Source of the DNA: Ophiodon elongatus
Taxonomy: Eukaryota; Chordata; Actinopteri; Perciformes; Hexagrammidae
Length of the DNA stretch: 64,000 bases
Direction: 5' to 3'
Assembly: GCA_016806645.1 (NCBI GenBank)
Contig: JACSYO010001494.1
Location: forward strand, 1,448,001-1,512,000
A program made the translations under genes and the position numbers. Below the pieces are notes generated by a model. The model was not told the origin of the DNA. It searched no databases and saw only the letters and a program-made list of their open reading frames with translations. Positions 1-12,007 of the stretch are shown here, in pieces (the stretch's first letter is position 1; each line of letters starts with the position of its first letter).

Positions 1-107
1 GTGAGTAGTACCTGGCTCTAAGAGGTCCGAAATGTAACCAGATGTTCATTTGACATATTCTTTTGTTGTTTGTGTCAATCTTCCTTTAACACCGTGTTTC
101 CGTCCAG

Positions 108-999
108 CCTGAAAGAAGCAGAGAAGCCTTTCTGCGAGCGCCTCCACAGAGTTCGAGACCTGATGGACAGGAGCAAGGTCAGCATAGAGGAGGTCATTTC
201 TGAGCTGGGTCAGTATCTCTTCATCTTCATCTTTGACTTACTCTTGATGTTTTTTTCTTCCCATCCATCCTTCGCTGTCCCTCCATTGACAGTTCCCGTT
301 TCACACATACAGTACTCTATTTTTATTGTTACTGTTACTATCTGGGGCAATGACGATTGTCGATTAATCTGCCAATTATTTTAACAATTCATCTTCTGTC
401 TGAAAGTATGGGAAATGTCACCTGTCACAGTTTCCCATAGTCCAAGTGGTTGTTGAGTTAAAAATGTAATCTTATTTGTACGGAGCGATTGGATTGTTTT
501 CAGCTATGTTTATTTAACATTTTTGACTTGTGAACAGCTCATGCTCTAATCTAATTTCCCCGACTTTGTGTCACTCAACATTTTCCGGTCTGCCCTCCCA
601 GGTAACGGCATTGCGGCGCTCCACTCGGTCCCCACCGCCATCTTCTGCGTCCTCCACTGCCTGCAGCCGAAAGAATGCCTCCCGGCGAACTACGGCGGCC
701 TGGAGAGGACAATAGCCTACAGCCTGGCCCTGGGAGGGGACACAGACACCATAGCCTGCATGGCGGGGGCCATCGCCGGGGCCCACTATGGAATCGATGC
801 CATTCCTCAGTCGTGGATTCGGTGCTGCGAGGGGGCGGAGGACGCAGACATGAACGCAGAGCGGCTCCACATGCTGTACCGCCGGTCATTGCAGGGGGGC
901 GGCGGGGGGAGTGGGGCGGGGGCCCGGCGCGGCGAAGACGCATCTGAAAGCCAGTCAAACGCTTCTAACGGCACAGAGAAGAAAGCTAGAGCTGAGTGA
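108..999 (+). CDS. adprs: ADP-ribosylserine hydrolase ARH3, C-terminal two coding exons (5' part off window)
   Basis: Coding exons at 108-208 and 602-999, joined in phase (exon ends GAGCTG-G before gt; next starts GT-AAC after cag). ARH3 removes ADP-ribose from serine and hydrolyses poly(ADP-ribose) and O-acetyl-ADP-ribose in nucleus, cytosol and mitochondria. The second exon carries the family signature GGDTDTIACMAGAIAGA, whose acidic residues bind the Mg2+ ions in known ARH3 structures, preceded by GNGIAALHSVPTAIFC, close to human ARH3. The window opens directly on a gtgagt donor, so the previous exon ends just outside. Odd: after the point where human ARH3 stops (about LHMLYRRS here) the frame continues about 35 codons with a Gly-rich run and a Ser/Asn/Lys-rich end, terminating at TGA 997-999. 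It is convergent with the SLC7 locus. Confidence 0.93.
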
Positions 1000-1160
1000 C
1001 TCTTCAACTGGAGTTTGGAGGAAAAAAGGACTCTTGAACACACTCACACTTAATACCTTTTTTTGTTTTTCGGACTGTGGTGGTTATATGGGAACTTGTG
1101 ATTAAGGGCAAGCTATCTCAACATTGCGAACATTGTCACACAGAAATTTGGTCTGTGTAT

Positions 1161-1161
<1 letters not shown>

Positions 1162-1207
<46 letters not shown>

Positions 1208-1215
1208 CACACGCA

Positions 1216-1246
<31 letters not shown>

Positions 1247-1247
1247 A
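1162..1247. repeat. Interrupted (CA)n microsatellite in the adprs 3' UTR
   Basis: Two CA runs separated by a CTCT-rich interruption at about 1203-1220. They lie between the adprs stop codon and its poly(A) signal, so they are probably transcribed. Confidence 0.95.
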
Positions 1248-1353
1248 TACTAACACACTTCTCTCCCTTCCCCGCTCTGTGTCAAACAATCCTTTGTCAT
1301 GTGAAAGTTGCACTATGAATTGGCCATGTCTTTTTGGTGGATAACAATTATTT

Positions 1354-1359
1354 AATAAA
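1354..1359 (+). promoter_or_regulatory. AATAAA poly(A) signal of adprs
   Basis: AATAAA about 355 nt after the adprs stop codon, followed by a T-rich stretch. This is the first canonical signal on the + strand after the gene. The 3' UTR before it contains the CA microsatellite. Confidence 0.6.
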
Positions 1360-2338
1360 CTTTTTTTTTTATTTTTTTATTCACAAGTGTTTATTTTGAA
1401 TTTAACACTCAAAAATCAAATTTGTGTCGGGAACGTCGCCTCCATCGAGATGTCTCATGACTGATCTTGTATCCCAGCACAACTGCTAACATACAGACTG
1501 CAGGAGATTGCTAAATACAACAAACTACTGAGGTTGATGGGAATGTCAATAGTTTTGCAGGTACAGACCCGATGATGGCGCGAGATGAAAAGTAAATGGT
1601 GCACTAGTTGTTGAGAGACGAGCCTTGTTTTCTTTTCGCACGCTGGTATCTGTGTGCTTGGAGAACAGAACCATCTTTCTCCAGTGTTTATATGTTGTGC
1701 TGAGAAACTCTTCCTGCTGCCCCGACTCATATGTCTTACCATTCAAGAAAACAAAATAAAGTGGAAAATTGTTATACAACCCTGTTTCTTTCTTGTAGCA
1801 AAATTGATTTCAAATACATTTATGTATCTTTTGATTTGGAACCTTCAGCAAATGAGCATTTATAATAAACTGACATGGAAATTAAAAGTTCTCTACGACA
1901 GTCAGAGTATTAATATTGCAGCAGACAAACGTGTGTGTGTGTGTGTGTGTGGGTGTGTCCAAGCTTCACTGTTCGCATTACCAATTGCTGTTATTGTGAA
2001 ACACAAATTTACAATGACAGCAATTGGGTACCAGCTGTTAAAGTGCTCTGTCTAGCCACCTACTGTTGCACGGGCAAAACATTTTTCGGATTTCAGAAGA
2101 TTGTCAGATTAAAATTTTTTTAATATAGATTTACTTCAGAATATTTATTTTCATGTGTGCTCTCTAAATTGACTAAGGACATTTGCAAATACGGGGAGTG
2201 CTAAAAAAGACAGTACATATCAGATTGCTAAAATTCAAAGACAGTCAAACGTACAACCCAAATTATTACTGAGAAACGGGAGGCAACACTCGGTTTATAT
2301 TGAATGTAAAATGCAATGTTTCACTTCTTCTGCCCGAA
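1360..2338. other. Convergent intergenic interval between adprs and the SLC7 constant exons
   Basis: No supportable gene. It contains a short (TG)n at 1931-1953. A minus-strand AATAAA (plus TTTATT at 2144-2149) lies about 190 nt beyond the SLC7 stop codon and is the likely shared poly(A) signal of that locus. Open frames here lack homology I recognise. Confidence 0.6.
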
Positions 2339-3936
2339 TTACAGGTTCTTCTCTGCTGGCGCAACCTCCAAGAAGAGCTGCAGGAACACTGTTAACTTGG
2401 TCAACAGCCCCGGGCAGAGCTTGTAATGGATTAAGGGTATGTAAACTATAGCTCCACTGAAGATAAATAAAGTCACATAGAGGTATTCAATCTGAGGATT
2501 GTCGATGATGGGTGCCAGCACAAGGAATACTGCCACAATGAGGACCAGTATGGGGAGTATGATGGGAACCTGTGGAGAGAGGAAGGGACAGAAACAAGGT
2601 GATTAACCTCCAGTGTTGACAAAAATATTTTTTTTTCTTTTCTTTTTATGATAAGATTGAATGTGTACACTGACTGTGTACGGCCTGGGGAGCTCCGGCT
2701 TCTTGATCTTGAGATAGAGTAGTCCGGACAGGGTGATGCCGTAGAAAAACCAGGCGGTGAAACTGACAACAGCAATGAAGAGGAATGTCAGGCGAATACA
2801 ACAGTTATTTATACAAGTAATGCAGAAGAAAGGTCAATGCGACATACATGCAAAAATCCTCCTACTCACCTGAAGTAGTTGACAATGCTCTGGAAGTCTC
2901 CGGGGATCAGCACCAGAAGAGAGACGACGGTGGTAAAGATCAGGGCCGGAGAGGGAGTCAGCCTGTGGATGTGAGCCATGGCCAGAATATCTGGCTACAA
3001 AGCGAAGAGGGGTCTGGGTGAAACTCTGTGTCAACGGTCTCGTGCTGGACAATATACTCACAAAGAAGGGCCTCTCACCATGTGTCCTTCCCTGGCAGCG
3101 ACGAAGCACACGCGGCCGCCACTGAAGAACGTCCCATTCAGTGAACCAAAAGCAGACAACGCCGCGGCCACAGACATGATCCAGCCCCAGCTTCCCAGCA
3201 CCTTATTCCTGTGGGAAAAAGGTCGACGTTCTCACAAAAGCTGCAACAGCACCCTTTCCAATTATCAAGAGTTACGCGCCTGTTACGTGAAGAAAGTGTA
3301 TCACAGGCCTTGGATACTGTGCATTATTTAGATTTTTTTTTTGTCTCGGTTCAAAAGGTTATTAGTGATTTATAAACGCTCTCATATTGGCTGACATTTA
3401 ACTGTGTTCATGTGAAGTGTATAATTAACTCTGCTAATAGATGCATGGTAAGCAATCCTGATGTGCTTCGGCTCCAGATCGATGACGGGGGAACATTTAA
3501 CAGGTCTTTTCAGATTAAAGGGGAGCTCCACCGATTTTACACATCAAAGTACAGGTCTTGGGGAGCACTACTGCATATGTGAAAGAAGTTGAGTGAAGAT
3601 TTGTGTGGCTCCAGAGGGAGCTGTGGGAAATCTGATGAGACTCCCTGCCACCGTCGGTCGGGCCTGAAGACTACAAGTTAGAAAATGAAAGGAATCTGGT
3701 ACTCCTTTCATGCTCGTTCAAAAATTAGTAATTTTAACAGCAAGAAACAGGCAAGTCAAACTATCAGTCGATCAGAATGCGTGACATCAGGTGCTGTCTT
3801 ACCCCCAGGTTACTGCGACTGCGCTGGAGGACATGAGCTCTCTCGGCGTCATTACCGTCAGGTAGCTCACATTCACCAGCAGATATAAGCCAGTCACCAG
3901 AGAAATGGCTATCACAACAGCCCGAGGAAGATTCAC
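2339..3936 (-). CDS. SLC7 light-chain transporter: shared constant exons c1-c5 (C-terminal half, TM7-TM12)
   Basis: Five minus-strand exons in transcript order: c1 3803-3936, c2 3079-3208, c3 2870-2994, c4 2675-2762, c5 2339-2569. All have GT-AG borders and matching phases (0 in; 2,0,2,0 between). They encode about 235 aa. c1 starts VNLPRAVVIAISLVTGLYLL and contains NVSYLTVMTPREL; c2 contains FGSLNGTFFSGGR and AAREGHM; c3 contains LTPSPALIF and IPGDFQSIVNYF; c5 contains VFLVLAPIIDNP and ends FLQLFLEVAPAEKNL. These match the second half of the heterodimeric amino-acid transporter light chains, nearest in recall to b0,+AT (SLC7A9) and AGT1 (SLC7A13). Light chains pair with rBAT or 4F2hc at the plasma membrane and exchange amino acids. 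This half has no initiator region; it needs an upstream variable exon ending in E at phase 0, giving a 468-474 aa protein. The c1 acceptor has a pyrimidine-rich tract. No second copy of these exons was seen in 4-20 kb. Confidence 0.9.
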
Positions 3937-4714
3937 CTGGAGGAAAAACATAATTTTGTTCTGGTTAATGTTCTGGGTAATGTGTACAAGTTACTGGATA
4001 CTACTGACGCTGGAATAATGGGTTGACTTTCAGGTAGGAAACATTTATTGACATTGGCACTATTTTCATGCTTCCTCCGCAAACATGTTTTGAATTTTTG
4101 GCCCCAAACATTTCCCAAATACAGCAACAGTATAAGAGATGTCACCCCAAACAAAAATAAGTGATTTAAATGAGCTCTATTAAGGTTCGGAAGTCTTTTA
4201 GTAATATTCTGCACAAGCACAAATGTTGCAGCTCTTTTCTCCTCTCAATGTCTTGGTTGAAGCTGGCGTAGAAGTGTAATCATTGTCAATAACTTGAAAA
4301 GGATTGAGATTACATTTCTTTTTAAGATGGTTGTAATTAAATGTCTTCTTGGAAAATAAAATAAAATTGAATGGCATTTGACCCTCTACAATCATTGTTT
4401 GTATTAAATCATCCATTTGAACTTTAAATCACAAAATACACAGATTGAAAACTGTCTGTGTGATCTGCATTCTCTCCCTAAAACTATTCTGTGATCTTTC
4501 AACTGCCGCTTTATTGCTATATTGCTACATTTGATATTTGCTGCAAACATCCACATGATAACAACACTGGCAGGCACACACCTTTATCACAGTTAGATAA
4601 GAATACAATTGCAGTTGCAACTTAGCCCTGACCCCTGTGACCTGAAAACAAGTTACAATGCTCTTGTTAACTCACTTAAGCACACATGCACCACCCAGCT
4701 CTCCACAGCCTCAC

Positions 4715-5431
4715 CTCTGGTCTTTTCAGCTCCTCCGTGACATAGTTCAAATTGTACCAACCAGAGTAAGACCAGAGTCCTTGATAAAAAGCCATTCCTA
4801 GAGTGCTTAAAGAGTATTTGGTGCCTTTAAATGCATTCTCAACTTTCAAATTTTCCACAATGACACTGCTGCTCTGCATGAGCTCCACTATTCCTCCAAT
4901 TACGATGAACGTCAACACCAGCACCTTGGCCACCAAGAAGACCACTTGGATTCTGATGGCAAACCGGGCATTCAAGATGTTGACCGTGGCAACAACCAGT
5001 ATAGCCACAGCTGCAGCACACTTCACCACCAGCTGAGGAGGATGGCAGCCTGTGTAGAAGACAGCTAGAGCATACTCTGCAATGCTAATTGCCATTGCTG
5101 CAATGCCGAACGGCTTCACAACCAGGATAAAAGTGACTGCTGCAAAGAAAGCCGGACATGAACCATAGATCCTCAGTATGTAGATGAAGTCCCCACCAGA
5201 TTCAGAAATGACTGTCCCAAGCTCAGCATAGGACAGTGCGGCAAATATTGCAACAACTCCTGAGAGAGCCCAGATCACCAGACTTGCACCAGGGCTTCCC
5301 ACATATGCCAATACAAACTGTGGGGACATGAATATGCCGGATCCGATCATAGTTCCGGAAACTAGCGCAACACCTCCAATCAGACCAATTTCCCGCTTCA
5401 TTTTCAGAGCTTCGGGTTCCTTGACCGCCAT
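4715..5431 (-). CDS. SLC7 variable first coding exon H (N-terminal half, 239 codons)
   Basis: Single exon, ATG at 5431, donor GAG-gtgagg after 4715, phase 0. It is the copy closest to the constant exons (780 bp from c1). It starts MAVKEPEALKMKREIGLIGG and has GTMIGSGIF (TM1 unwound region), the extracellular Cys in FYTGCHPPQ (C129, equivalent to the Cys that bonds the heavy chain), and TM6 motif LWSYSGWYNLNYVTEEL. It is the most divergent intact copy, six codons longer than the others. The Ser in SYSGW (S223) resembles the y+LAT motif YSGWDTLNYVTEE. Pseudogene F at 7.4-8.1 kb is its closest relative. With c1-c5 it would give 474 aa. Confidence 0.87.
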
Positions 5432-5897
5432 GTTGTCACGTAGATCAGAGAGATGAGGAAAATACTGTAATTGTTATTCACCCTTCCAGAGGAGAAGTGA
5501 AAAAGAAGTGACATACACATCTAAGACACAATAACTGGATGTATGAATAATGAGTCTCTTGCAGCGACCAATAAAAACAGCTCAATGTGTTACTTAGATT
5601 AAATATTAAATCTACGATAGTTGTAAATCTTTGAACGGTTCGTCCAGCTCTTTATTCCAAACTCACATCTTATCTCATGCAATCCCTTATCTAGATATGA
5701 GTATTCTTGTATCGAAAAAAGCAGAGGCAACTCCATTCATTTCCCAACAAAATCAATAAACAAAGTGACAAGAAAGATGTAAGATCTTGATTACAGATCT
5801 ACAGTTTATGTTCATTGCATAAGTATATATTCTCTCTATTTGCCAACAGCATAAATGTATTCTTAAACTGATGATTAGTGAACAGTGAAACTCTTAC

Positions 5898-6596
5898 TTC
5901 TGGGTTTTTCAGCTCCTCAGTTAGATAATTCAAAGTGTTCCACCCATTATAGGACCACAAGCCCTGATAGAAAGCAATGCCAATGGAGCTGACATCAACA
6001 TTTGTTCCCTCGAAGGAGTTATCAAAGTTTTCAGTGTGTCCTTGGAAAAGCATCACAACACCTCCCAATATGATCACAGCCAGTGCCAGCAGTTTGACTA
6101 CCATGGAAACCACCTGGATGGCGGTGGCCAAGCGGATGCTGAGACAGTTGACTATGGCCACCACCATAATAACTCCTGCAGCCACGCACTTTACCACAAC
6201 TTGTGGAGGGATACATCCGCTGTAAAAGGGGGCCACAATGTATTCAGCAAAACTCAGTGCAATTCCTGTGGCACTGGCAGGCCTCATGACAATAATGAAG
6301 CTGAAGACAAACATAAAGGCCACGACTCTCCCTGCTGTCCGCAGAATGTAGATAAACTCTCCTCCAGACTCTGGTATGACTGTGCCCAGTTCCGCAAAGC
6401 AGAGCCCCGCCACCATGGTTATCAACCCACATAAAGTCCATATAACAAAGCTGGCCCCGGGGCTGCCGATGGCAGACAGCACAAACTGGGGCGAGATGAA
6501 AATCCCAGATCCTATCATGGTTCCAGCAATGAATGATACCGCTCCTATAATCCCCACTTCCCTCTTCAGATTGAGTCGCTGTGTTTTGCTCTCCAT
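5898..6596 (-). CDS. SLC7 variable first coding exon G (233 codons)
   Basis: ATG at 6596, donor AGAA-gtaaga after 5898, phase 0. It starts MESKTQRLNLKREVGIIGAV, with GSGIF at residues 29-33, heavy-chain Cys at 128 (PFYSGCIPPQ), and SYNGWNTLNYLTEEL with Asn at 217. The following exon would have to be c1 at 3936, because only 466 bp separate this exon from the start of exon H and that gap holds no coding match. Its 3' two-thirds and the sequence past the donor are nearly identical to copy C. A non-coding leader exon is likely: a CAG-gtaaga donor lies near 6732 and a pyrimidine/AG acceptor just before the ATG. Confidence 0.88.
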
Positions 6597-6780
6597 TTTT
6601 CGAGAGCTGCTGTCTCTTCAAAAACAAAATGGATTCTAGACATGTACTATGCAATATAAAACTAGCAGTAGATTTACAGTTGACTGTTGGGGACCTGAAA
6701 TTACCCGTTCACCCCTGCAAGGTGTATCTTACCTGTTTTTCTATTTGATCTGGCTTGAAACAGAGTTTCCATTACAGGAG

Positions 6781-6825
6781 GCAGTGCCAAGATGTGACTA
6801 AAAGATAAATAGTCTGCAGACCGCA
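6781..6825 (-). promoter_or_regulatory. Putative promoter module upstream of variable exon G
   Basis: Read on the minus strand: CTGCAGAC, a TATA-like CTATTTATC, then CACATCTTGGCACTGCC. The same block in the same order sits 150-215 bp upstream of exons B, E, G and remnant D', ahead of a conserved leader ending in a CAG-gtaag donor in E and G. Assignment as a core promoter is inference from conservation and position. Confidence 0.45.
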
Positions 6826-7383
6826 GTCAAACTCTATTTTCTTAAATCTCCTGAAGCCATTTGATTAATCTACTGGGTTTAGTGGTGGTGAAGGTTTTCT
6901 CCATTCATTATTTAACACAGCTAGGTACGATGTGTCCAAAAGATTGTTTTGATTGAAACCAGTTCTCTTTTATGTCAAATCTCGTGTGGCCAGCATAAAA
7001 TAGGGCAGCCCTTCCTCCCAATGATAGTCAAACTCAGTGCAATCAGAATGTCAAAGTCAATTTTAGGGATTGACAGAAGATCAGTCGCACATGCTTTTTC
7101 TCCTTAAAACCTTTCTGTGATCTAGCTTGTTGTAGATGTTGTATTCACTGCAAACATATGATAACACCACTGGCAGACACACACCTTTATCACAGTTAGA
7201 TAAGAAAACTATAAACAATCACACCCTGAGCGTCCTCATGCCGTTCTGACACATCTGTCTTGCATAATCTTGATCACGGTATCATCTGTCCGGTTACTAG
7301 AGGGACAATTTAAAAATACCTTATAATGCTATTATTAACTCACTTAAGCACACATGCACCACCCAGCTCTCCACAGCCTCACC

Positions 7384-8083
7384 TCTGTTTCAGCTCCTCC
7401 ATGACATAGTTCAAATTGTACCAGCCAGAGTAAGACCAGAGTCCTTGATAAAAAGCCATTCATTGGGTGCTCAATGGGTACTGAGGTCCTTTAAATGCTT
7501 TCTCAACATTCAGATTTTCCACGACACTGCTGCTCTGCATGAGCTCCACTATTCCTTCAACCACGATGAACGTCAACACCAGCACCTTGGCCACCAAGAA
7601 GACCACTTGGATTCTGATGGCAAACCGGGCATTCAAGATGTTGACCATGGCAACAACCAGTATAGCCACAGCTGCAGCACACTTCACCACCAGCTAAGGA
7701 GGATGGCAGCCTGTGTAGAAGACAGCTAGAGCATACTCTGCAATGCTAATTGCCATTGCTGCAATGCCGAACGGCTTCACAACCAGGATAAAAGTGACTG
7801 CTGCAAAGAAAGCCGGACATGAACCATAGATCCTCAGTATGTAGATGAAGTCCCCACCAGATTCAGAAATGACTGTCCCAAGCTCAGCATAGGACAGTGC
7901 GGCAAATATTGCAACAACTCCAGAGAGCCCAGATCACCAGACTTGCCCCAGGGCTTCCCACATATGCCAGTACAAACTGTGGGGACATGAATATGCCGGA
8001 TCCGATCATAGTTTCAGAAACTAGTGCAACACCTTTAATCAAACTAACTTCATTTTCAGAGCTTTGGGTTCGATGATCGCCAT
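7384..8083 (-). pseudogene. SLC7 variable exon F, decayed copy of exon H
   Basis: Aligns with exon H over its whole length, but is broken. A small deletion after codon 12 (MAIIEPKALKMK) brings in a TGA within a few codons. A TAG replaces the CAG-type codon in the PPQL segment (plus CTAAGG near 7694). Short deletions near 7920 and 7387 disturb the frame and the donor region, where KRPE is shortened. The surrounding sequence on both sides also matches the flanks of H, so the copy arose by segmental duplication, not retrotransposition. Confidence 0.85.
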
Positions 8084-8364
8084 GTTGTCATGTAGATCAG
8101 AGAGATAATGATGAAAATACTGTAGTTGTTATTCACTTACATAGGACACACCCCGATAAAGAGGGGATACACACATCTCAGTTAAGAGACAGTAAAAAAT
8201 AGCTCAATGTGATTGATGAGTAATTGATTTCCCAACAAAGCCAATGAACAATAAGTGACAAAAAAGATGCAAGATCTTGAGTGTAGATCTACAGTCTTAG
8301 TAGATTGCATAGTTTATTGTATATGTATATCATCTCTCAATTTGCTAACAGCATAATTGTAGTG

Positions 8365-8545
8365 ATGATATACAGAGTAAATAACTAACAGAACTGGTGA
8401 TATGGCACAACCATGGCTTAGTTCAGCATTCACAGGGAATGCATTAGCTTTTTGCCGATAATTTGGAAACAGCTTAACATCAGCTATACAAGGACAAGAC
8501 AGAATGTTTGTGGAGGGGTTGCTCTGTGCCCAAGATGCCAATTCA
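8365..8545 (-). mobile_element. LINE fragment downstream of exon E, duplicate of the 15.6-15.75 kb fragment
   Basis: Matches about 15590-15745 (the GGTGATATGGCACAAC block and the sequence following it). Left of about 8365 homology switches to DNA normally found between exons G and H, so this marks a recombination junction. The similarity to the B-C interval continues to the right through about 9.25 kb. Confidence 0.55.
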
Positions 8546-9319
8546 TAGAGAGCTTATAATTGCTTTTAAGCTAGCACTTCGTATTTTGTCTTGGGAGACA
8601 TTACCAGGGGCTATAGTCTGCGGTAACAAGGTTCCCAGGATCACAGGGTCTCACTAAACCCTCCCCCACAATAACAGAGCAATGTCGAGAGGAAATACAA
8701 AGTGAACTAATAAACTAATAATTAAGCTAATAAAAAGTAATATGAAATTGGATGAACTGGGAGTCCCAGCAGAAACAGTTGGAACAGTTATATGGTGAGA
8801 CAGCAGGTTCCACCCTACAGGGAACTCCCAGAGGCGCTTCTGACAATCAGATTATGTGTGGCAGTGACTGATTAAAAGGCAGTGGTAATCTTTTTCAATG
8901 CACAAATATGTGCAATGTGAAATTAACAATAATTTGTCGAACTCATAAATGACTGTATATAGCTCTTCCTGTAAGATTTTTATGACTTCACAATATAATG
9001 ACTCTGCTATATGTATGCAATGGTATAGCTTATGTTATTTAAACTGACCCATACTGTAGGTGAAGGTCTCACAGCCATAGCTGCCTTAAACTAAAAACCC
9101 TGTGAGTAGATCTGAGTGTGTACTGTTGTCTTCTGTCATTGTATGTTGGTACTGTTGTTCCGTTTTTTTATTATTGTCTGACATGTACAGCACTGTGGTG
9201 AAAAATTTCCCCTTGGTTACAATTAAGTCTAAAGTCTAAAAGTTTAAAGTCTATCTCTTGACGATAGTAACTAATGCAAGACAGTTAATTGTAAAAACAG
9301 AAATCAGTGAAACTCTTAC

Positions 9320-10018
9320 TTCTGGGTGTTTCAGCTCCTCAGTTAGATAATTCAAAGTGTTCCACCCACCATAAGACCACAAGCTCTGATAGAAAGCAAC
9401 GCCAATGGAGCTGACATCAACAATTGTTCCCTCAAAGGAGTTATCAAAGTTCTCAGTGTGTCCCTGGAAAAGCTTCACAACACCTCCCAATATGATCACA
9501 GCCAGTGCCAGCAGTTTGACTACCATGGAAACGACCTGGATGGTGGTGGCCAAGCGGACGCTCATACAGTTTACTATGGTCAGCACCATGATAGCTGCTG
9601 CAGCGACCAACTTCAACACCAATTGTGGAGGGGTGCATCCACTGTTAAAGGGGGCCACGACGTATTCAGCAAATGTTAGAGCAATTCCTGTAGCACCAAC
9701 AGGCCTCATGACAGCAATGACGCTGAAGACAAACATAAAGGAAACCACTTTTCCTGCTGTTAGCAGAATGTAGATAAACTCTCCTCCAGACTTTGGTATG
9801 ACTGTGCCCAGTTCGGCATAGCAGAGCCCCACCATCAAGGTTATCAACCCACAGCAAGTCCATACAACAAAGCTGGCCCCGGGGCTGCCGATGGCAGACA
9901 GCACAAACTGGGGCGAGATGAAAATCCCGGATCCTATCATGGTTCCAGCAATGAATGACACAGCTCCTATAATCCCCACTTCCCTCTTCAGATTGAGTCG
10001 CTGTGTTTTGCTCTCCAT
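9320..10018 (-). CDS. SLC7 variable first coding exon E (233 codons)
   Basis: ATG at 10018, donor GAA-gtaaga after 9320, phase 0, no internal stop. The N terminus is identical to G for the first ~50 residues (MESKTQRL...). The centre (CTPPQLVLKLVAAAAIM, LATTIQVVSMVVK) matches copy B. TM6 reads SYGGWNTLNYLTEEL, with Gly at 217. The conserved Cys is kept in PFNSGCTPPQ. No constant exon was seen in the 1.2 kb before pseudogene F. Confidence 0.87.
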
Positions 10019-10160
10019 TTTTTGAGTGCTGCTGTCTCCTCAAAGGCACAATGGATACTAGAAGAACAAATTGTAGAAATGAACCTTTTCACCCTGGAGC
10101 AAGGCTTACCTGTTTTTACCGCTATGATCTGGCTTTAAACAGAGTTTCTATTACAGGAGG

Positions 10161-10205
10161 CAGTGCCAAGATGTGACTAAAAATAAATAGTATGTAGACT
10201 GCAGT
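10161..10205 (-). promoter_or_regulatory. Putative promoter module upstream of variable exon E
   Basis: Minus strand: GACTGCAGTCTAC, ACTATTTATTTTTAG, CACATCTTGGCACTGCC. Matches the modules of G, B and D'. A CAG-gtaag donor follows near 10107, suggesting a short untranslated first exon. Confidence 0.45.
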
Positions 10206-11503
10206 CAAACTATATTTTCTTAAATCCCTTGAAGCCATTTGATTAATCTACTGGGTTTGGTGGTGATGAAGGTTTACTCCATTCATTAGATACGATGTGT
10301 CCAAAAGATTGTTTGGGCTAAAACCAGTAGTCTTTCATGTGAAATCTCGTGTGGCCAGCATAAGACAGGGCAGCGCCTCCTCCCAATAATAGTCAAACTC
10401 GGAATGGAATGTCAAAGATTGTGTACGTCAAATATAAAACAGTTTTTTCTGGAAACATGACTTTAGTGAAATGTGTTTTTTGATCACAGTTAAAACCCCT
10501 TGAAGCAGAAGACAGAAATGATCTGTCAAGAACTTTCACGACAGACTTGCAATGTTGCCAGAGGGAAAGCTGTAAGGTAGCATCACAAGAGAATTAAGGA
10601 AGTCAGACCAAATACAATCACGAACAAAATCCTCACTCCTTGTTAATTCTATTTCTCCAATCCATAGAGAGGGATGTGCTACAATAGAAAGAAGTATTTT
10701 TGCCCAAATTTTAAGTTTCAAGAAGTTTTGCAGAGGGACAGGAACCATAAGCTGAACTAGCGATTAACCAATCTCGGAACCCATCGGCTATATTTTGTGG
10801 TTTTCCAGTGTAGCCATCAGATATCTAGGCCAAGACTTCCTTTACTGTGCGCTGCTCATTGTTTACAGTTCGATGAGTAACTTGAGATGCAAGACTGGAG
10901 CTGAGAGTTAAGAGACAACATGTACAAACACCAGTCTGATAGCCAGTTAACAAGAAAATGTTAAACCAATAAATATCTAAATCATAATCAGACTGCAGAT
11001 TGTATTTCGGCCAATGTTTTACACCTCTTTTTCTCTTCATCCAAACTGCTGACCAAAGCCTGCTTGAACGTGATTGGTCAATAACACTCAGACAAACCGA
11101 ACCAGAATGCTTCTGATGCCAACATCTTGTCCCGCTGCCTACAGATTCTCCATGTGAATGCAAAATCTGTTAATAGAGATTAATGCACAACCTCCAGTGT
11201 CAGTATCACGAGGACCACAAGGGACTTGAAACCCAGGACAGCGAAATTTACGCTAGTCTGAACTGATACCACAAAAGAAACCACAGGTGTGCAAGGGGCA
11301 GCTTGAATCAGTGCAGGCAAATGCCTCCAAAAGATGGTCACCCTGATGGAATTTGTTCACTGATATCCGTACTGTCCTTTTCCCCAATAACCCATCCTTG
11401 GCAGTCATGAGATCTACAAATTGTTGTCAAAAGACAAATTACAGTTTTGTGCCAATGCCAATTTTTTAATATCTCCCGTTTAGTGACTTGGTTAGGCAAC
11501 ACA

Positions 11504-11734
11504 CTATTCTCTTATGACAGTGCCAAGCTCAGCGTAGCAGAAAGTTGCCAGTATCCCCAGTAAACCACCGCATGCCCACACAACCAAACTGGCTCCAGGG
11601 CTACCAAAGGTGTAGAGCACTGTCTTTGGGCACATCGAGATCCCAGATCCAATCATTGTCCCCCCAGAGAGAGACACAGCTCCCATCACCCCTATTTCCC
11701 GCTTCAGGTTCAGATTCTGTGTCTTGTCATCCAT
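11504..11734 (-). pseudogene. SLC7 variable exon D, truncated copy of exon A
   Basis: ATG at 11734. About 76 codons align with exon A (MDDKTQNLNLKREIGVMGAV, GTMIGSGIS, YAELGTVIRE), then a TAG and non-homologous DNA. TM3-TM6 and the donor are gone. GSGIF is changed to GSGIS. The upstream flank matches that of exon A but lacks the GTTAATAATTAC segment. The flank beyond the truncation matches DNA lying between A and B (about 17.84-18.02 kb). Confidence 0.85.
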
Positions 11735-12007
11735 AGTTGTTGTCCAACGCCTTTAAGAATGGAGAAACCATCATAATAATGTGGCCAAAGTCAATCTTGC
11801 AGAAACAAAGGTATGTGTGTATTTTAGGGAGCATGTCCTGCGTTGTACCTTATCCTTACCTTACCTTTTGGTAGGGAGACAGCATATATGCTGTTGGCCA
11901 TATCTTTGTTGGCACATCTCATGCACAACAACTGGTTGAGAAACGAAAACAGCTCAATGTGTTACTTAGATTTAATATTAAATCCACTGTAGTTGTAAAT
12001 CTTTTAA

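Noticed and set aside
2339..5431. Alternative view that the locus is one ordinary gene (exon H plus c1-c5) with upstream pseudogene fragments.
   Set aside because: Not excluded, but five upstream exons with intact frames, donors in the same phase and promoter-like blocks are unlikely for dead fragments; kept as the main competing hypothesis for the top finding.
6036..6434. Long + strand frames (up to 132 codons) repeated opposite SLC7 exons C, E, G and B.
   Set aside because: They are antisense shadows of the transporter exons. They recur only because the sense exons are duplicated, and their codon pattern follows the sense strand.
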